Source: an uncultured Mollicutes bacterium (lineage in GTDB: Bacteria; Bacillota_I; Bacilli_A; ML615J-28; CAG-313). Taken from it: a stretch of DNA of 64,000 bases. Shown piece by piece: positions 51,770 through 60,392 of this stretch. Both the position numbers and the translations under genes were made by a program. Within the stretch, counting starts at the first letter, position 1. Each line of letters opens with the position of its first letter. Below the pieces are notes generated by a model, which did no database searches, was not told the DNA's origin, and worked only from the letters and a program-made list of their open reading frames with translations. Location of the stretch: contig URLJ01000004.1 in assembly GCA_900548675.1 (NCBI GenBank), forward strand, positions 35,429-99,428, in the 5' to 3' direction.

Positions 51770-53266
51770 ATGAGTTTTAAGTATGATATAATATTCGATT
51801 TAGATGGCACATTATGGAACACGAAAGCGTCATACCTTTATGCCTATAAAAAAGCCCTCCAAAAGCATCCTGAAATAAAAACTAAATTCTCTGATGATTT
51901 AGTTTTAAACACAATGGGATATACGCTAGATATTGTAGCTAAAAGGCTTTTTTTTGAAGTTGAAGATAAAGTTCAAATAATGAAGGAATGCTTAATGGAC
52001 TCTTGTTATTATCTTATCAACAATGAAAGCACTATTAATGAAGAATTTATTAAGACAATAACAGAATTAAAAAATAATTGTCGTTTTTTTATTGTCAGCA
52101 ATTGTCCCAAAGAATATTTTGACGTATTTTTTCTCAAATTAAATGATAATAGTTTATTTACAGATTATAGATATTTAACATCAACTTGTGATAAAGTTAA
52201 GAATATTGAAAATTTAAAAACTGAATACGCTATTAAAGATGCTCTTATAGTAGGTGATTCTTATATCGATTATGATGCCGCTCTTAAGACAAATATGCTT
52301 TTCGGTTATTACAATAAAGGTTATCATCTTTCTGATAATTTTGATTATTTAATTAATGATCCGTGTGATTTAATTTCAATAATTAATTTTAATATTAAAA
52401 AAGATCATATTTTAAAAGATGCAACCTATAAAAAAACTTTTCATATTAAAAACTCTGAATTAACAATCTTTAAAAATGATAATTGGAATCAAGATAAATA
52501 TGGCTTTGGCTTTATTAAAAATAATGGAAATTTTGAAGAATTAATTTTAAAAATGTTAGAAAATCTTAAAAGTCAGGGTATAAAAGAAATAATAGGTCCA
52601 ATTGATTATGCTACATGGTACCAATACCGTTTTCAAGTTGATAATTTCGATTTAAGTTTTTTACCAGATATTAATAATAGTAAAGAAGAAGTGGAAGTAT
52701 TAAAAAAATACGGATTTAATGAAAAGTATCATTACTCATCAACTCTTTCAACCATTGATAAAAATCTTTGGAATTATGCATCTAGAGTGAAACTTGATCC
52801 TAAATATCATTTAGAGGTATATCACGATGAAGCGTGTTATGAACATTTAAAAGAAATATATGATATAAGTACAGATTGTTTTAAAGAAGCTATCTTATAT
52901 ACTCCGATAACTTATGATGATTTTAAACAAATATATGTCAAAAACCTTAAGGTAATTAATCCAGATCTTGTAATAATATATGCTGAAACGGAAGCTGTAG
53001 CTTTTTCATTAAGTTATCCCGATTTGAAAAACAATATTTATGTTTCTAAAACAGTTGGTATAAAGAAAAATCATCAAAATAGTACATTAATAATGAAGTT
53101 GATCGATGCTTCTTATAAATCGATGGCGGACAAAGGGTATGAAAAAGTTTTATTCCATTTTCAAAATGATGAAAAACCAACTTTAAGAAAGGTATATCGC
53201 CATAATATTATTCTCCAAAAACATTATGCGGTATTTTCAAAAAAATATGAAAATAACAATGTGTAA
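51770..53266 (+). CDS. HAD phosphatase fused to a GNAT-like acyltransferase domain
   Basis: A 498-residue two-domain protein and first gene of a six-gene operon. Residues 1 to about 210 are a HAD hydrolase with a helical cap: motif I FDLDGTLW (D10, D12), motif II FIVSNC near 88, and motif IV IVGDSYIDYDAA near 161. Residues about 225-495 resemble a GNAT-type acyltransferase (YGFGFIKNNGNFEEL, then GIKEIIGPIDYATWYQYRFQ). HAD-acyltransferase fusions are known in FkbH-type enzymes of natural-product pathways, although this HAD subtype differs. The substrate is unknown. AGGAACG precedes the ATG. It overlaps the next gene by 20 bp. Confidence 0.72.
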   Translation: MSFKYDIIFDLDGTLWNTKASYLYAYKKALQKHPEIKTKFSDDLVLNTMGYTLDIVAKRLFFEVEDKVQIMKECLMDSCYYLINNESTINEEFIKTITELKNNCRFFIVSNCPKEYFDVFFLKLNDNSLFTDYRYLTSTCDKVKNIENLKTEYAIKDALIVGDSYIDYDAALKTNMLFGYYNKGYHLSDNFDYLINDPCDLISIINFNIKKDHILKDATYKKTFHIKNSELTIFKNDNWNQDKYGFGFIKNNGNFEELILKMLENLKSQGIKEIIGPIDYATWYQYRFQVDNFDLSFLPDINNSKEEVEVLKKYGFNEKYHYSSTLSTIDKNLWNYASRVKLDPKYHLEVYHDEACYEHLKEIYDISTDCFKEAILYTPITYDDFKQIYVKNLKVINPDLVIIYAETEAVAFSLSYPDLKNNIYVSKTVGIKKNHQNSTLIMKLIDASYKSMADKGYEKVLFHFQNDEKPTLRKVYRHNIILQKHYAVFSKKYENNNV

Positions 53267-54317
53267 AAGATGTGTAAACGATTCTACGGTTAAAAATATC
53301 AATTTCGATGAAAAGGGAATTTGTAATTACTGTCATAGTTACGATAAGATTAAAGAAAGAATAACTGATTATGAGAAATTAGAAAAAAACTTTCAAAAAC
53401 GCCTAGATAAAGAAAAAGGGCGTCATAAATATGATGCAGCCGTAGGGTTTAGTGGTGGAAAAGATTCAACCTATGTATTATATCAATTAGTAAAAAAGTA
53501 CAACTTAAAAGTATATGCCTATACATTAGATAACGGTTTTTTGAGTATGGAAGCTCGTAATAAAATAGATAGAATCGTTAAGGAATTAAATGTTAAACAT
53601 GAATACATTACCTTTGATCAAGAACTTTTAAAAAGGGTTTATAGATATACCTTATCAAAATTTCTTTCTCCTTGCATCGCTTGTTCATATTTAGGTTATG
53701 CCACAATGATAAATATCACAACAGCAGTTGATGCAGCTGTTGGCGTTCATGGTCGTAGTAGACCACAAATGTTAAGAATGTACGATGATGTTCATGATGA
53801 TACTTTTAAACCATTTATTGAAATGGGGTTAAAAGATGTTGATGAAACTGATTTTAAAAAAACATACGAAGATAGTTTAGAAAAAATAAATAAACATATT
53901 GATAAGAAAATTTCGAGTTATATTGAAAAAGAACTTTTAAAGGATGCTAAAGAAAAGGGATATCGTGATTTTATCGCTTACTTTCTTTATCATCCCTATG
54001 ATAAAGGTGAAATAATTAGTTTTGTTAGTGAAAATACTTCATGGCGTATTGAAGACGAAGAAGAACATTTTGATTGTATGATCCATAATGCAGCTACCTA
54101 TATAAAGAATATAACAGCTAGAAGGCTACACATTATGCCGGAACTTTCTGTTATGATTAGGGAAAATACAATGACTAAAGAAGAGGCTATCAAACTTCTC
54201 AATACACCAAACATTGAAAAACCGACCGCGGAGTTGAAGTTACTTTGTAATTTTACAAAATTAAGCGAAAGAACACTATTACTAAAAGCAGCGATATATG
54301 CGAAAAGATGGTGGTAA
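53247..54317 (+). CDS. PP-loop ATPase, N-acetyl sugar amidotransferase-like
   Basis: A 356-residue adenylating enzyme. An N-terminal zinc knuckle (CKRCV, then CNYCHSY) is followed by the PP-loop GFSGGKDSTYVL near 69-80, then a Cys-containing PCIACSYLGY near 143-152. This layout matches the WbpG/PseA group, which amidates sugars with ammonia from a glutaminase partner. No HisH-like glutaminase is nearby, so a different nucleophile (sulfur, amine) is possible. The start is ATG 53247 or 53259; both lie within the upstream gene and neither has a clear ribosome-binding site. One base separates its stop from the next ATG. Confidence 0.75.
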   Translation: MKITMCKRCVNDSTVKNINFDEKGICNYCHSYDKIKERITDYEKLEKNFQKRLDKEKGRHKYDAAVGFSGGKDSTYVLYQLVKKYNLKVYAYTLDNGFLSMEARNKIDRIVKELNVKHEYITFDQELLKRVYRYTLSKFLSPCIACSYLGYATMINITTAVDAAVGVHGRSRPQMLRMYDDVHDDTFKPFIEMGLKDVDETDFKKTYEDSLEKINKHIDKKISSYIEKELLKDAKEKGYRDFIAYFLYHPYDKGEIISFVSENTSWRIEDEEEHFDCMIHNAATYIKNITARRLHIMPELSVMIRENTMTKEEAIKLLNTPNIEKPTAELKLLCNFTKLSERTLLLKAAIYAKRWW

Positions 54318-54318
54318 G

Positions 54319-54858
54319 ATGATATTACTAAGAAAGTACTTTGTGCCTCTTTTTGGCAGCATTCTTTCATATACTTTGATTTTTTTAATGGCAGCTTTTT
54401 TTAATAAAAGTATTTGGATAGATTATTTTAGCTATTTGCCATTCACAATTGGATCAGTTATTTTAATTAGATTAACTGATGATTATACCGATTATAAAAA
54501 AGATTATGCTTTAGGTAAAGTTGTTTTTTCACGCATGATGTTAATGGTTTTAATTTGGTATGTATTTTTATTATTGACTATTGGACTATTTAAAGAGGCT
54601 TTTCCGCTAACGATTATAATTATGCAGATAATATCTAACTTATTTATAATTTTTAGTCAATTTAATTTCTTTTTATCTAAAGTTTCACTTGCTTTTTTAA
54701 AAACACTATTTATTCCATTAGTTATCACTAATTTATATATTTGTTTAAATTTTAATACCATAGTATTGATAATGGTAATTGTAAGTTTTATACTTAGCAT
54801 TATTTTTTATATTATTAAAATCAAAAAAGGAGAAAAAAATGCGCATATACTTTCCTAA
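54319..54858 (+). CDS. Short UbiA-like membrane protein
   Basis: A 179-residue integral membrane protein with about five or six helices. After the second helix it has RLTDDYTDYKKDYALGK, matching the first Asp-rich motif of UbiA prenyltransferases, (N/D)DxxDxxxD, which binds prenyl diphosphate through Mg2+. UbiA enzymes normally have about nine helices, 280-300 residues and a second Asp motif; here the second motif is absent. It could be a reduced enzyme, a lipid-binding partner or a remnant. The overlap structure with both neighbours argues for selection on the full operon. It overlaps the next gene by 20 bp. Confidence 0.6.
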   Translation: MILLRKYFVPLFGSILSYTLIFLMAAFFNKSIWIDYFSYLPFTIGSVILIRLTDDYTDYKKDYALGKVVFSRMMLMVLIWYVFLLLTIGLFKEAFPLTIIIMQIISNLFIIFSQFNFFLSKVSLAFLKTLFIPLVITNLYICLNFNTIVLIMVIVSFILSIIFYIIKIKKGEKNAHILS

Positions 54859-57208
54859 TGAAAATAACACACCACAGCTTGAGTTAATAGGTGGCAAGGC
54901 ATATCACCTAGCGGTAATGAAAAATTTTTCGCTATTAATTCCTAAGTGGTTTTGTTTAACTAGTGAATTTTTTGAAAATTTTACCTCCTTTACTGATACT
55001 ACTAAAAACGAAATTCTAAAATTACTAAAAGACGGCAAAAAATATGCGGTTAGGTCTTCTGCTATTGATGAAGATAATGAAAATGCTAGTTTTGCGGGAA
55101 TTCATGAAACCTATTTAAATGTTTCTAAGACGGATGTTATAGAAAAAATTGCCCTATGCTATAAATCTTTTTTTAGCACAAGAGCCCTTGAATATCGTAA
55201 GATGAATGATTTATCCCTTACAAGTATTAAAGTAGCAGTGATTATTCAAGAAATGGTTGAAAGCGAATATGCGGGAGTTATTAATACTATAAATCCTGTT
55301 ACCTCTAATCCAGATGAGTTTGTTATTAGTATCGTAAAAGGATTAGGTGAATCATTGGTATCAGGTGATGTAAATTCGACTGATTTTTATGTAAATAATA
55401 AAAAAATAACTAAAGATGGCGATATCGTCATTCCTAAAAAAGCTTTAAATAGGATTATTAAAATGGCCAAAGTAGTAAGTCTAAATACCGACCATTTTCA
55501 AGATATTGAATTCGCTATAAAAGGTGGAAAAGTATACTTTCTGCAAACAAGGGACATTACGCCTTATGCAAAATATAACACCAAAGCAAATAAAACTATT
55601 CTCGATAATTCCAATATTGTTGAATCATATAGTGGCGTAACAACAAATTTGACGTATTCATTTGCTCGCGAAATTTACCAAAAAGTATACACAGAAACGC
55701 TCCTTTTAGGAGATGTTTCACAAAAGTTAATCGATGAATTAATGCCATCTCTTACTAATATGTTAGCTTTTTATGATAATAAAATTTACTATAATTTAAA
55801 TTCATGGTATCATTTAGTTAGCATCTTTCCTTTTAAAAGAGTAAATTCTTATATGGAGAATATGATGGGGGTTAGCGTATCTGTAGCTAATACTAAAAAA
55901 TTACATTTGAATCTTTTTGAAATATTGCATATTGTGAAAGTTTTTTTCCGTAAATTAAAAAGTATTGATGATGATTCAAATCTTTTCATTAAAAAATTTG
56001 ATGAAGTGGTAATGCCTAAAGTAGGTTTTGATTTTAAGGGATATACCTTAAAAGAAATTAAAAATTATTACGAAACTTTAGAAAAAGAGATATTAGATGA
56101 TTTCACGACGCCGATAATTAACGATTGTGCTGCTATGCTCTATATGGGGATTCTAAAGAAAAAAATAAAAGATGAAGTGACTTTGGCATCAATTGTTTCT
56201 AATCAAGGTGATGTTGAAAGTGCTCTTTCGGCAAAAATAATTATAAGAATAATTGAAAAAATAAGAAGTAATGAAAATATTAAAAATGATTTTTTAAATT
56301 TAGGTTGCGAAGAATTGAAAACAAAATATGAAGTAGAAAACACCATTATCAAAGATGATATCACGGAGTATTTAAAAAAATTCGGTGCCCGTGTTATGGA
56401 TGAATTAAAATTAGAAACTATTACACTTCTTGAAGATTCAACATATCTTTTTCAATTATTAAAAAGTTTTATTATGAGTGATGAAAGTCTTAAAGCACTT
56501 ACAAATAATTCTAATGAACAGAAAAGCTCAAATAAGATAAAAAGCAGAAAAATTAAAAAATTAGTTTCCAAAACTAAATATTTTATTAGAAATCGTGAAA
56601 GACTACGTTTAAAAAGAACTTATATCTTTTCTGTTGTAAGAAAGATGTTTATTCAAATAGGTGTTATCTTTAAAGAAAAAGCTTTGCTTGATGATGAAAG
56701 AGACATATTCTATCTCGAGAAAAAAGAAATATTTGATTATATAGAAAATGGTTATGATATTGGTTTTAAAGATTTAGCTTCAAAACGTAAAGTTTTGTAT
56801 AATTTAAATGGTCAAAAAGAAGTATATTCAAGAATTGTTTTCTATGGAAAAGAAGAATTGAAAATCGAAAGAAATAATTTAAGTGTTAAAAACAATGTTT
56901 TAAAAGGAATTCCATCAGGTGCAGGAGTTGTGAAGGGAGAAGTAAAACTTGTGACAAACCCCAAAGAGGCTTCTGTAGAAGATAAGATAATTTTAGCTTA
57001 TCGCACAGATCCAGGTTGGATTGTGTTATTTCCATTATGTAAAGGTTTAATAGTTGAAAAGGGTAGTATTCTTTCGCATTCCGCTGTCGTCGCAAGAGAA
57101 ATGGGAATACCAGCGGTAGTGAATGTTCCAGGAGCAGTTAAAATAATTAAAGATGGATCAGAAGTAAAATTAGATGGTATCAAAGGGGAAATACACATCT
57201 ATGAATAG
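54839..57208 (+). CDS. PEP-synthase/rifampicin-phosphotransferase-like enzyme
   Basis: A 789-residue enzyme with PPDK-type architecture. An N-terminal ATP-grasp domain (about 1-245) has IGGKAYHLAVM, YAVRSSAIDEDNENASFAGI and DIEFAIKGGKVYFLQTRD. A long helical middle (about 260-690) is poorly conserved. The C-terminal swivelling His domain has GSILSHSAVVAREMGIPAV with the phospho-carrier His747. The PEP/pyruvate TIM barrel of true PEP synthase is missing, as in rifampicin phosphotransferase, where ATP's beta phosphate goes to a small-molecule hydroxyl. Phosphorylation of a pathway intermediate is inferred. AAAGGAG precedes the ATG. It overlaps the next gene by 8 bp. Confidence 0.82.
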   Translation: MRIYFPNENNTPQLELIGGKAYHLAVMKNFSLLIPKWFCLTSEFFENFTSFTDTTKNEILKLLKDGKKYAVRSSAIDEDNENASFAGIHETYLNVSKTDVIEKIALCYKSFFSTRALEYRKMNDLSLTSIKVAVIIQEMVESEYAGVINTINPVTSNPDEFVISIVKGLGESLVSGDVNSTDFYVNNKKITKDGDIVIPKKALNRIIKMAKVVSLNTDHFQDIEFAIKGGKVYFLQTRDITPYAKYNTKANKTILDNSNIVESYSGVTTNLTYSFAREIYQKVYTETLLLGDVSQKLIDELMPSLTNMLAFYDNKIYYNLNSWYHLVSIFPFKRVNSYMENMMGVSVSVANTKKLHLNLFEILHIVKVFFRKLKSIDDDSNLFIKKFDEVVMPKVGFDFKGYTLKEIKNYYETLEKEILDDFTTPIINDCAAMLYMGILKKKIKDEVTLASIVSNQGDVESALSAKIIIRIIEKIRSNENIKNDFLNLGCEELKTKYEVENTIIKDDITEYLKKFGARVMDELKLETITLLEDSTYLFQLLKSFIMSDESLKALTNNSNEQKSSNKIKSRKIKKLVSKTKYFIRNRERLRLKRTYIFSVVRKMFIQIGVIFKEKALLDDERDIFYLEKKEIFDYIENGYDIGFKDLASKRKVLYNLNGQKEVYSRIVFYGKEELKIERNNLSVKNNVLKGIPSGAGVVKGEVKLVTNPKEASVEDKIILAYRTDPGWIVLFPLCKGLIVEKGSILSHSAVVAREMGIPAVVNVPGAVKIIKDGSEVKLDGIKGEIHIYE

Positions 57209-58262
57209 ATACTTCAAGGAAAAAAATTATCTTCATTATGCCTCGTGCCATGAGGATGTCAATGTGGTAATGAAGTATGTACCAAATGATGCTCGTTTTG
57301 CCCTTTCGATCGCCTCTGCTGGTGATAATTCAATCGCACTACTTTTAAAAGATTTTGAAAAAGTGTATGTCATTGATAACAATCCTACCCAAATATATTT
57401 AACGAAACTCAAAGCAAAAGCCATAGAGATGCTCAGCTATGAAGAATTTTTAGTGATACTTGGGATAAAAAAAGGTGATGCAGTTAAAATCTATGAGAAA
57501 ATTAGAAATTCTTTAGAAAAAAATGTCCGCGTTTATTTTGATGAGCATTTATTCCTTTTTAAAAAGAAATTATACTTAACTGGCAAATTTGAACGCTACT
57601 TGTCATTTTTCGCGAAATATGTATTACCTTTAGTTAATTCTAAAAAAAGAATAAATAAATTTATTAGTTTTGATAGCCTTGATGATCAAAAAAATTTTTA
57701 TTTTACAAAGTTTAATAATAAGGGTTATCAAAAATTATTTAAATTTTTCTTTAGTGAAAAGAATATGAAAAAACATGGCCGTGATCAAAACTATTTCGAA
57801 TACGTAGAAGATAATCTTGCTGATTTTTTATATCATCGGATTGAAAGTGGTTTTTGTAATGTTTTAAATAAAGACAACCCTTATATACAAATACCCTTAA
57901 AAGGTAAATTTATTTCCTTACCGGTTTATTTGAGGGAAGAAAACTTTGATATTTTGAAAAAAAATATTCATCGCTTGCAGTATATCGGAGGTGATTTCGC
58001 CATAGTTAAGAATTTGAATTTAGAATTTGATTACTTTAATTTATCGGATATATTTGAATATGTACCACTTTCTATCATGGAAGAATACATAAAAATAATT
58101 TATGAAAAAGCAAATAATCATGCGAGAATTATTTTTTGGAACATGATTGTCAAAAGAAAAATCACTGATGACAGATTTATTAAAATTAATACTGAGAGTG
58201 ATTTTATCAAGGATGAGGTTTTTTATTATTCTAATCAATATGTATATGAGGTAAAAAAATGA
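57201..58262 (+). CDS. BtaA-like (DUF3419) AdoMet 3-amino-3-carboxypropyl transferase
   Basis: A 353-residue Rossmann-fold protein. LSIASAGDNSIALLL near 34-48 and KVYVIDNNPTQIYLTKLKAK near 53-72 match the AdoMet-binding motifs of BtaA/DUF3419 enzymes; IFEYVPLSIMEEYI and ARIIFWNMIV near the C-terminus match too. BtaA moves the 3-amino-3-carboxypropyl group of AdoMet to the free hydroxyl of diacylglycerol, giving a homoserine ether lipid. The methylase BtaB is not present, so a betaine lipid is not assured and the acceptor may differ. AAAGGGG precedes ATG 57201. The gene overlaps the ligase gene by 4 bp (ATGA). Confidence 0.8.
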   Translation: MNRYFKEKNYLHYASCHEDVNVVMKYVPNDARFALSIASAGDNSIALLLKDFEKVYVIDNNPTQIYLTKLKAKAIEMLSYEEFLVILGIKKGDAVKIYEKIRNSLEKNVRVYFDEHLFLFKKKLYLTGKFERYLSFFAKYVLPLVNSKKRINKFISFDSLDDQKNFYFTKFNNKGYQKLFKFFFSEKNMKKHGRDQNYFEYVEDNLADFLYHRIESGFCNVLNKDNPYIQIPLKGKFISLPVYLREENFDILKKNIHRLQYIGGDFAIVKNLNLEFDYFNLSDIFEYVPLSIMEEYIKIIYEKANNHARIIFWNMIVKRKITDDRFIKINTESDFIKDEVFYYSNQYVYEVKK

Positions 58263-59605
58263 TAATAGAGAAGTTCTTAGAAATAGCCGATAAAAAAACT
58301 CTAAAAAATGCTTTTATCTTTTCCAAAAATAATTGTTTAATATATAAAAAATATCAAGATGTTAAAGATGATATGTTTAAAATGGTCAACTATTTAAAAA
58401 CTTTAAATCTCGAAAATGAAGAAGTACTATTATTTTGCCTACCTTGTTATGATTTCTATATAACCCTGCTTGCCTCGTTATATTTAAAAATAACAATTGT
58501 GGTAATAGATAGTTTTAAAGATCAGGAAAATTTTCAAAAAATGTTTCAAAAAACACAATGCAAAGCAGTTTTTGTTGACAGCCTCACTACGATGGCCGTT
58601 TCGTTTTATCCTTTTTTAAAGCATTTGAAAAAAGTTAAAATAACAAATTATCTAAATTTTAGTAATTCTCCTTCTTTAATGGGAGAATCAAACAAAAAGG
58701 TTTTAATTACTTTTACATCTGGCACAACTGGTGATTTTAAAAGAATAGAGAGAAGTTTAGATGATTTAGAAAAACAATTCGAATTAGTCAGTAAAACTAT
58801 CGATATGCCTGAGGATAATCTTGTTGTTTTGTCGCTTTTACCGATATATGTTCTAGCAAATCTTGTCTTAGGAGTAACTTCATATTTAATTAAAGGTAAA
58901 ATGACCAATTCTAAAATAAAAAAAGAAATAAAGAAGATGGCTACAGCTAAGGTAAATGCGATAGCCGCATCAGTCAGCAAATATTTGCTTATCAAAGAAC
59001 CATTACCGTTTATTAAAAAAGCCTATACAGGCGGTTCTTTGATATCTTTGAAAGATGCTTATAGAATTAAAAGAATTCTCCCAAATGCAGCATTTACTTA
59101 TGTATATGGTTCATCAGAAACGGTTTTAATCGCTGCTACTTCATTAGATGAATACATTAATGATTTGAAAAAGAATACCATTTGTGTTGGAAAAATAGTT
59201 CCAGGGCTTTTAGTAGAAATCAATTATTTAAACGATGAAGCAGGAGAAATAATAACGAAAGGTGAAGTGGTTCTTTCAAAAAATGAATATCACAATACTG
59301 GTGATTTTGGATATATTAAAGACAATAAAGTGTATCTTTTAGGGAGAACTAGGATAACCCTACCTAGTAGTAAAATATACGGATATAAAATAGAAAATGA
59401 AATAATGAACTCATTTCCCAAAATAAAAAAGGTTTGCTATCTGTATTATCAAACTCACCATTTATTTGTTGAGGGAAAAGTTGATTTAAAAGAATTAAAA
59501 ACCAAATATCCGGAGTTTGTAATTCACAAAATGAAAAAAATTCCGATGGATTTAAGACACAATTATAAAACAAATATAAACAGTTTAATAAAGATCCTTA
59601 AGTGA
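58259..59605 (+). CDS. ANL-superfamily adenylate-forming ligase
   Basis: A 448-residue AMP-forming enzyme. The phosphate loop is ITFTSGTTGDFKR (150-162; the usual PK is FK), A5 is YGSSET (283-288), A7 is HNTGDFGYI (345-353), and A8 begins GRTR (362). A C-terminal Lys in RHNYKTN probably completes the catalytic set. It is shorter than acyl-CoA synthetases (about 500-550), mainly in the N-terminal half. It should activate a carboxylate, perhaps a fatty or amino acid used by its operon partners. It is the last gene of the operon. Confidence 0.82.
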   Translation: MIIEKFLEIADKKTLKNAFIFSKNNCLIYKKYQDVKDDMFKMVNYLKTLNLENEEVLLFCLPCYDFYITLLASLYLKITIVVIDSFKDQENFQKMFQKTQCKAVFVDSLTTMAVSFYPFLKHLKKVKITNYLNFSNSPSLMGESNKKVLITFTSGTTGDFKRIERSLDDLEKQFELVSKTIDMPEDNLVVLSLLPIYVLANLVLGVTSYLIKGKMTNSKIKKEIKKMATAKVNAIAASVSKYLLIKEPLPFIKKAYTGGSLISLKDAYRIKRILPNAAFTYVYGSSETVLIAATSLDEYINDLKKNTICVGKIVPGLLVEINYLNDEAGEIITKGEVVLSKNEYHNTGDFGYIKDNKVYLLGRTRITLPSSKIYGYKIENEIMNSFPKIKKVCYLYYQTHHLFVEGKVDLKELKTKYPEFVIHKMKKIPMDLRHNYKTNINSLIKILK

Positions 59606-59642
59606 TTTTATTATGCAATTAACAACAAAAAAATCAATAATA

Positions 59643-59651
59643 TGATATAAT
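59643..59651 (+). promoter_or_regulatory. Extended -10 promoter of the IscU-like/GGGtGRT pair
   Basis: TGATATAAT at 59643-59651, 39 bp before the start codon. Confidence 0.6.
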
Positions 59652-59689
59652 ATTTTAGTAAATATTAAGAAATAATGAAAGGAAATATT

Positions 59690-60382
59690 ATGAACTATAC
59701 TAATGAAGTAAAAGAAATGTGTAAAGTTACTGTTGGTGCTAGTCATGGATGTGCTCCTATTCCTGAAGAAGGTAAATGGGTTTACTCACGTGAAATTAAA
59801 GACATTAATGGCCTAACCCATGGTATTGGATGGTGTGCTCCTCAACAAGGCGCTTGTAAATTAACATTAAATGTTAAAGGTGGAATAATTCAAGAAGCAT
59901 TAATCGAAACAATTGGATGTAGTGGAATGACTCATTCTGCAGCTATGGCTAGTGAAGCAATCGTTGGTAAAACTTTACTAGAAGCATTAAATACAGACCT
60001 TGTTTGCGATGCAATTAATACAGCTATGAGAGAATTATTCTTACAAATAGTTTATGGTCGTACACAATCTGCCTTCTCAGAAGATGGTCTACCAATTGGT
60101 GCTGGTCTTGAAGATTTAGGTAAAGGTTTAAGAAGCCAAGTAGGAACAAGTTATAGTACTTTAGAAAAAGGTCCTCGTTATCTAGAATTAACAGAAGGAT
60201 ATATTACAAAACTTGCTTTGGATGACAATAATGAAATTATCGGTTATCAATATTTAAGTGTTGGTAAATTTATGGATTTCTTGAAAAAAGGAATGAAAGC
60301 AGAAGAAGCATTAGAAAAGGCAAAAGGTCAATATGGTCGCTTTAATGAAGCAGCTAAATATATTGATCCAAGATGCGAATAG
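59690..60382 (+). CDS. Iron-sulfur scaffold-like protein paired with GGGtGRT protein
   Basis: A 230-residue IscU/NifU-N-like protein. Candidate ligands are Cys in GASHGCAPI, GWCAPQQGACKL and TIGCSGMTHSAAMASEAIVG; GKTLLEAL follows as in IscU. It is longer than IscU (about 130) because of extra N- and C-terminal parts. This version is known beside GGGtGRT genes in anaerobes, with no established function. AAAGGAAAT precedes ATG 59690. Ten bases separate it from its partner. There is no IscS or SUF gene in the window. Confidence 0.8.
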   Translation: MNYTNEVKEMCKVTVGASHGCAPIPEEGKWVYSREIKDINGLTHGIGWCAPQQGACKLTLNVKGGIIQEALIETIGCSGMTHSAAMASEAIVGKTLLEALNTDLVCDAINTAMRELFLQIVYGRTQSAFSEDGLPIGAGLEDLGKGLRSQVGTSYSTLEKGPRYLELTEGYITKLALDDNNEIIGYQYLSVGKFMDFLKKGMKAEEALEKAKGQYGRFNEAAKYIDPRCE

Positions 60383-60392
60383 GAGGTTTATC

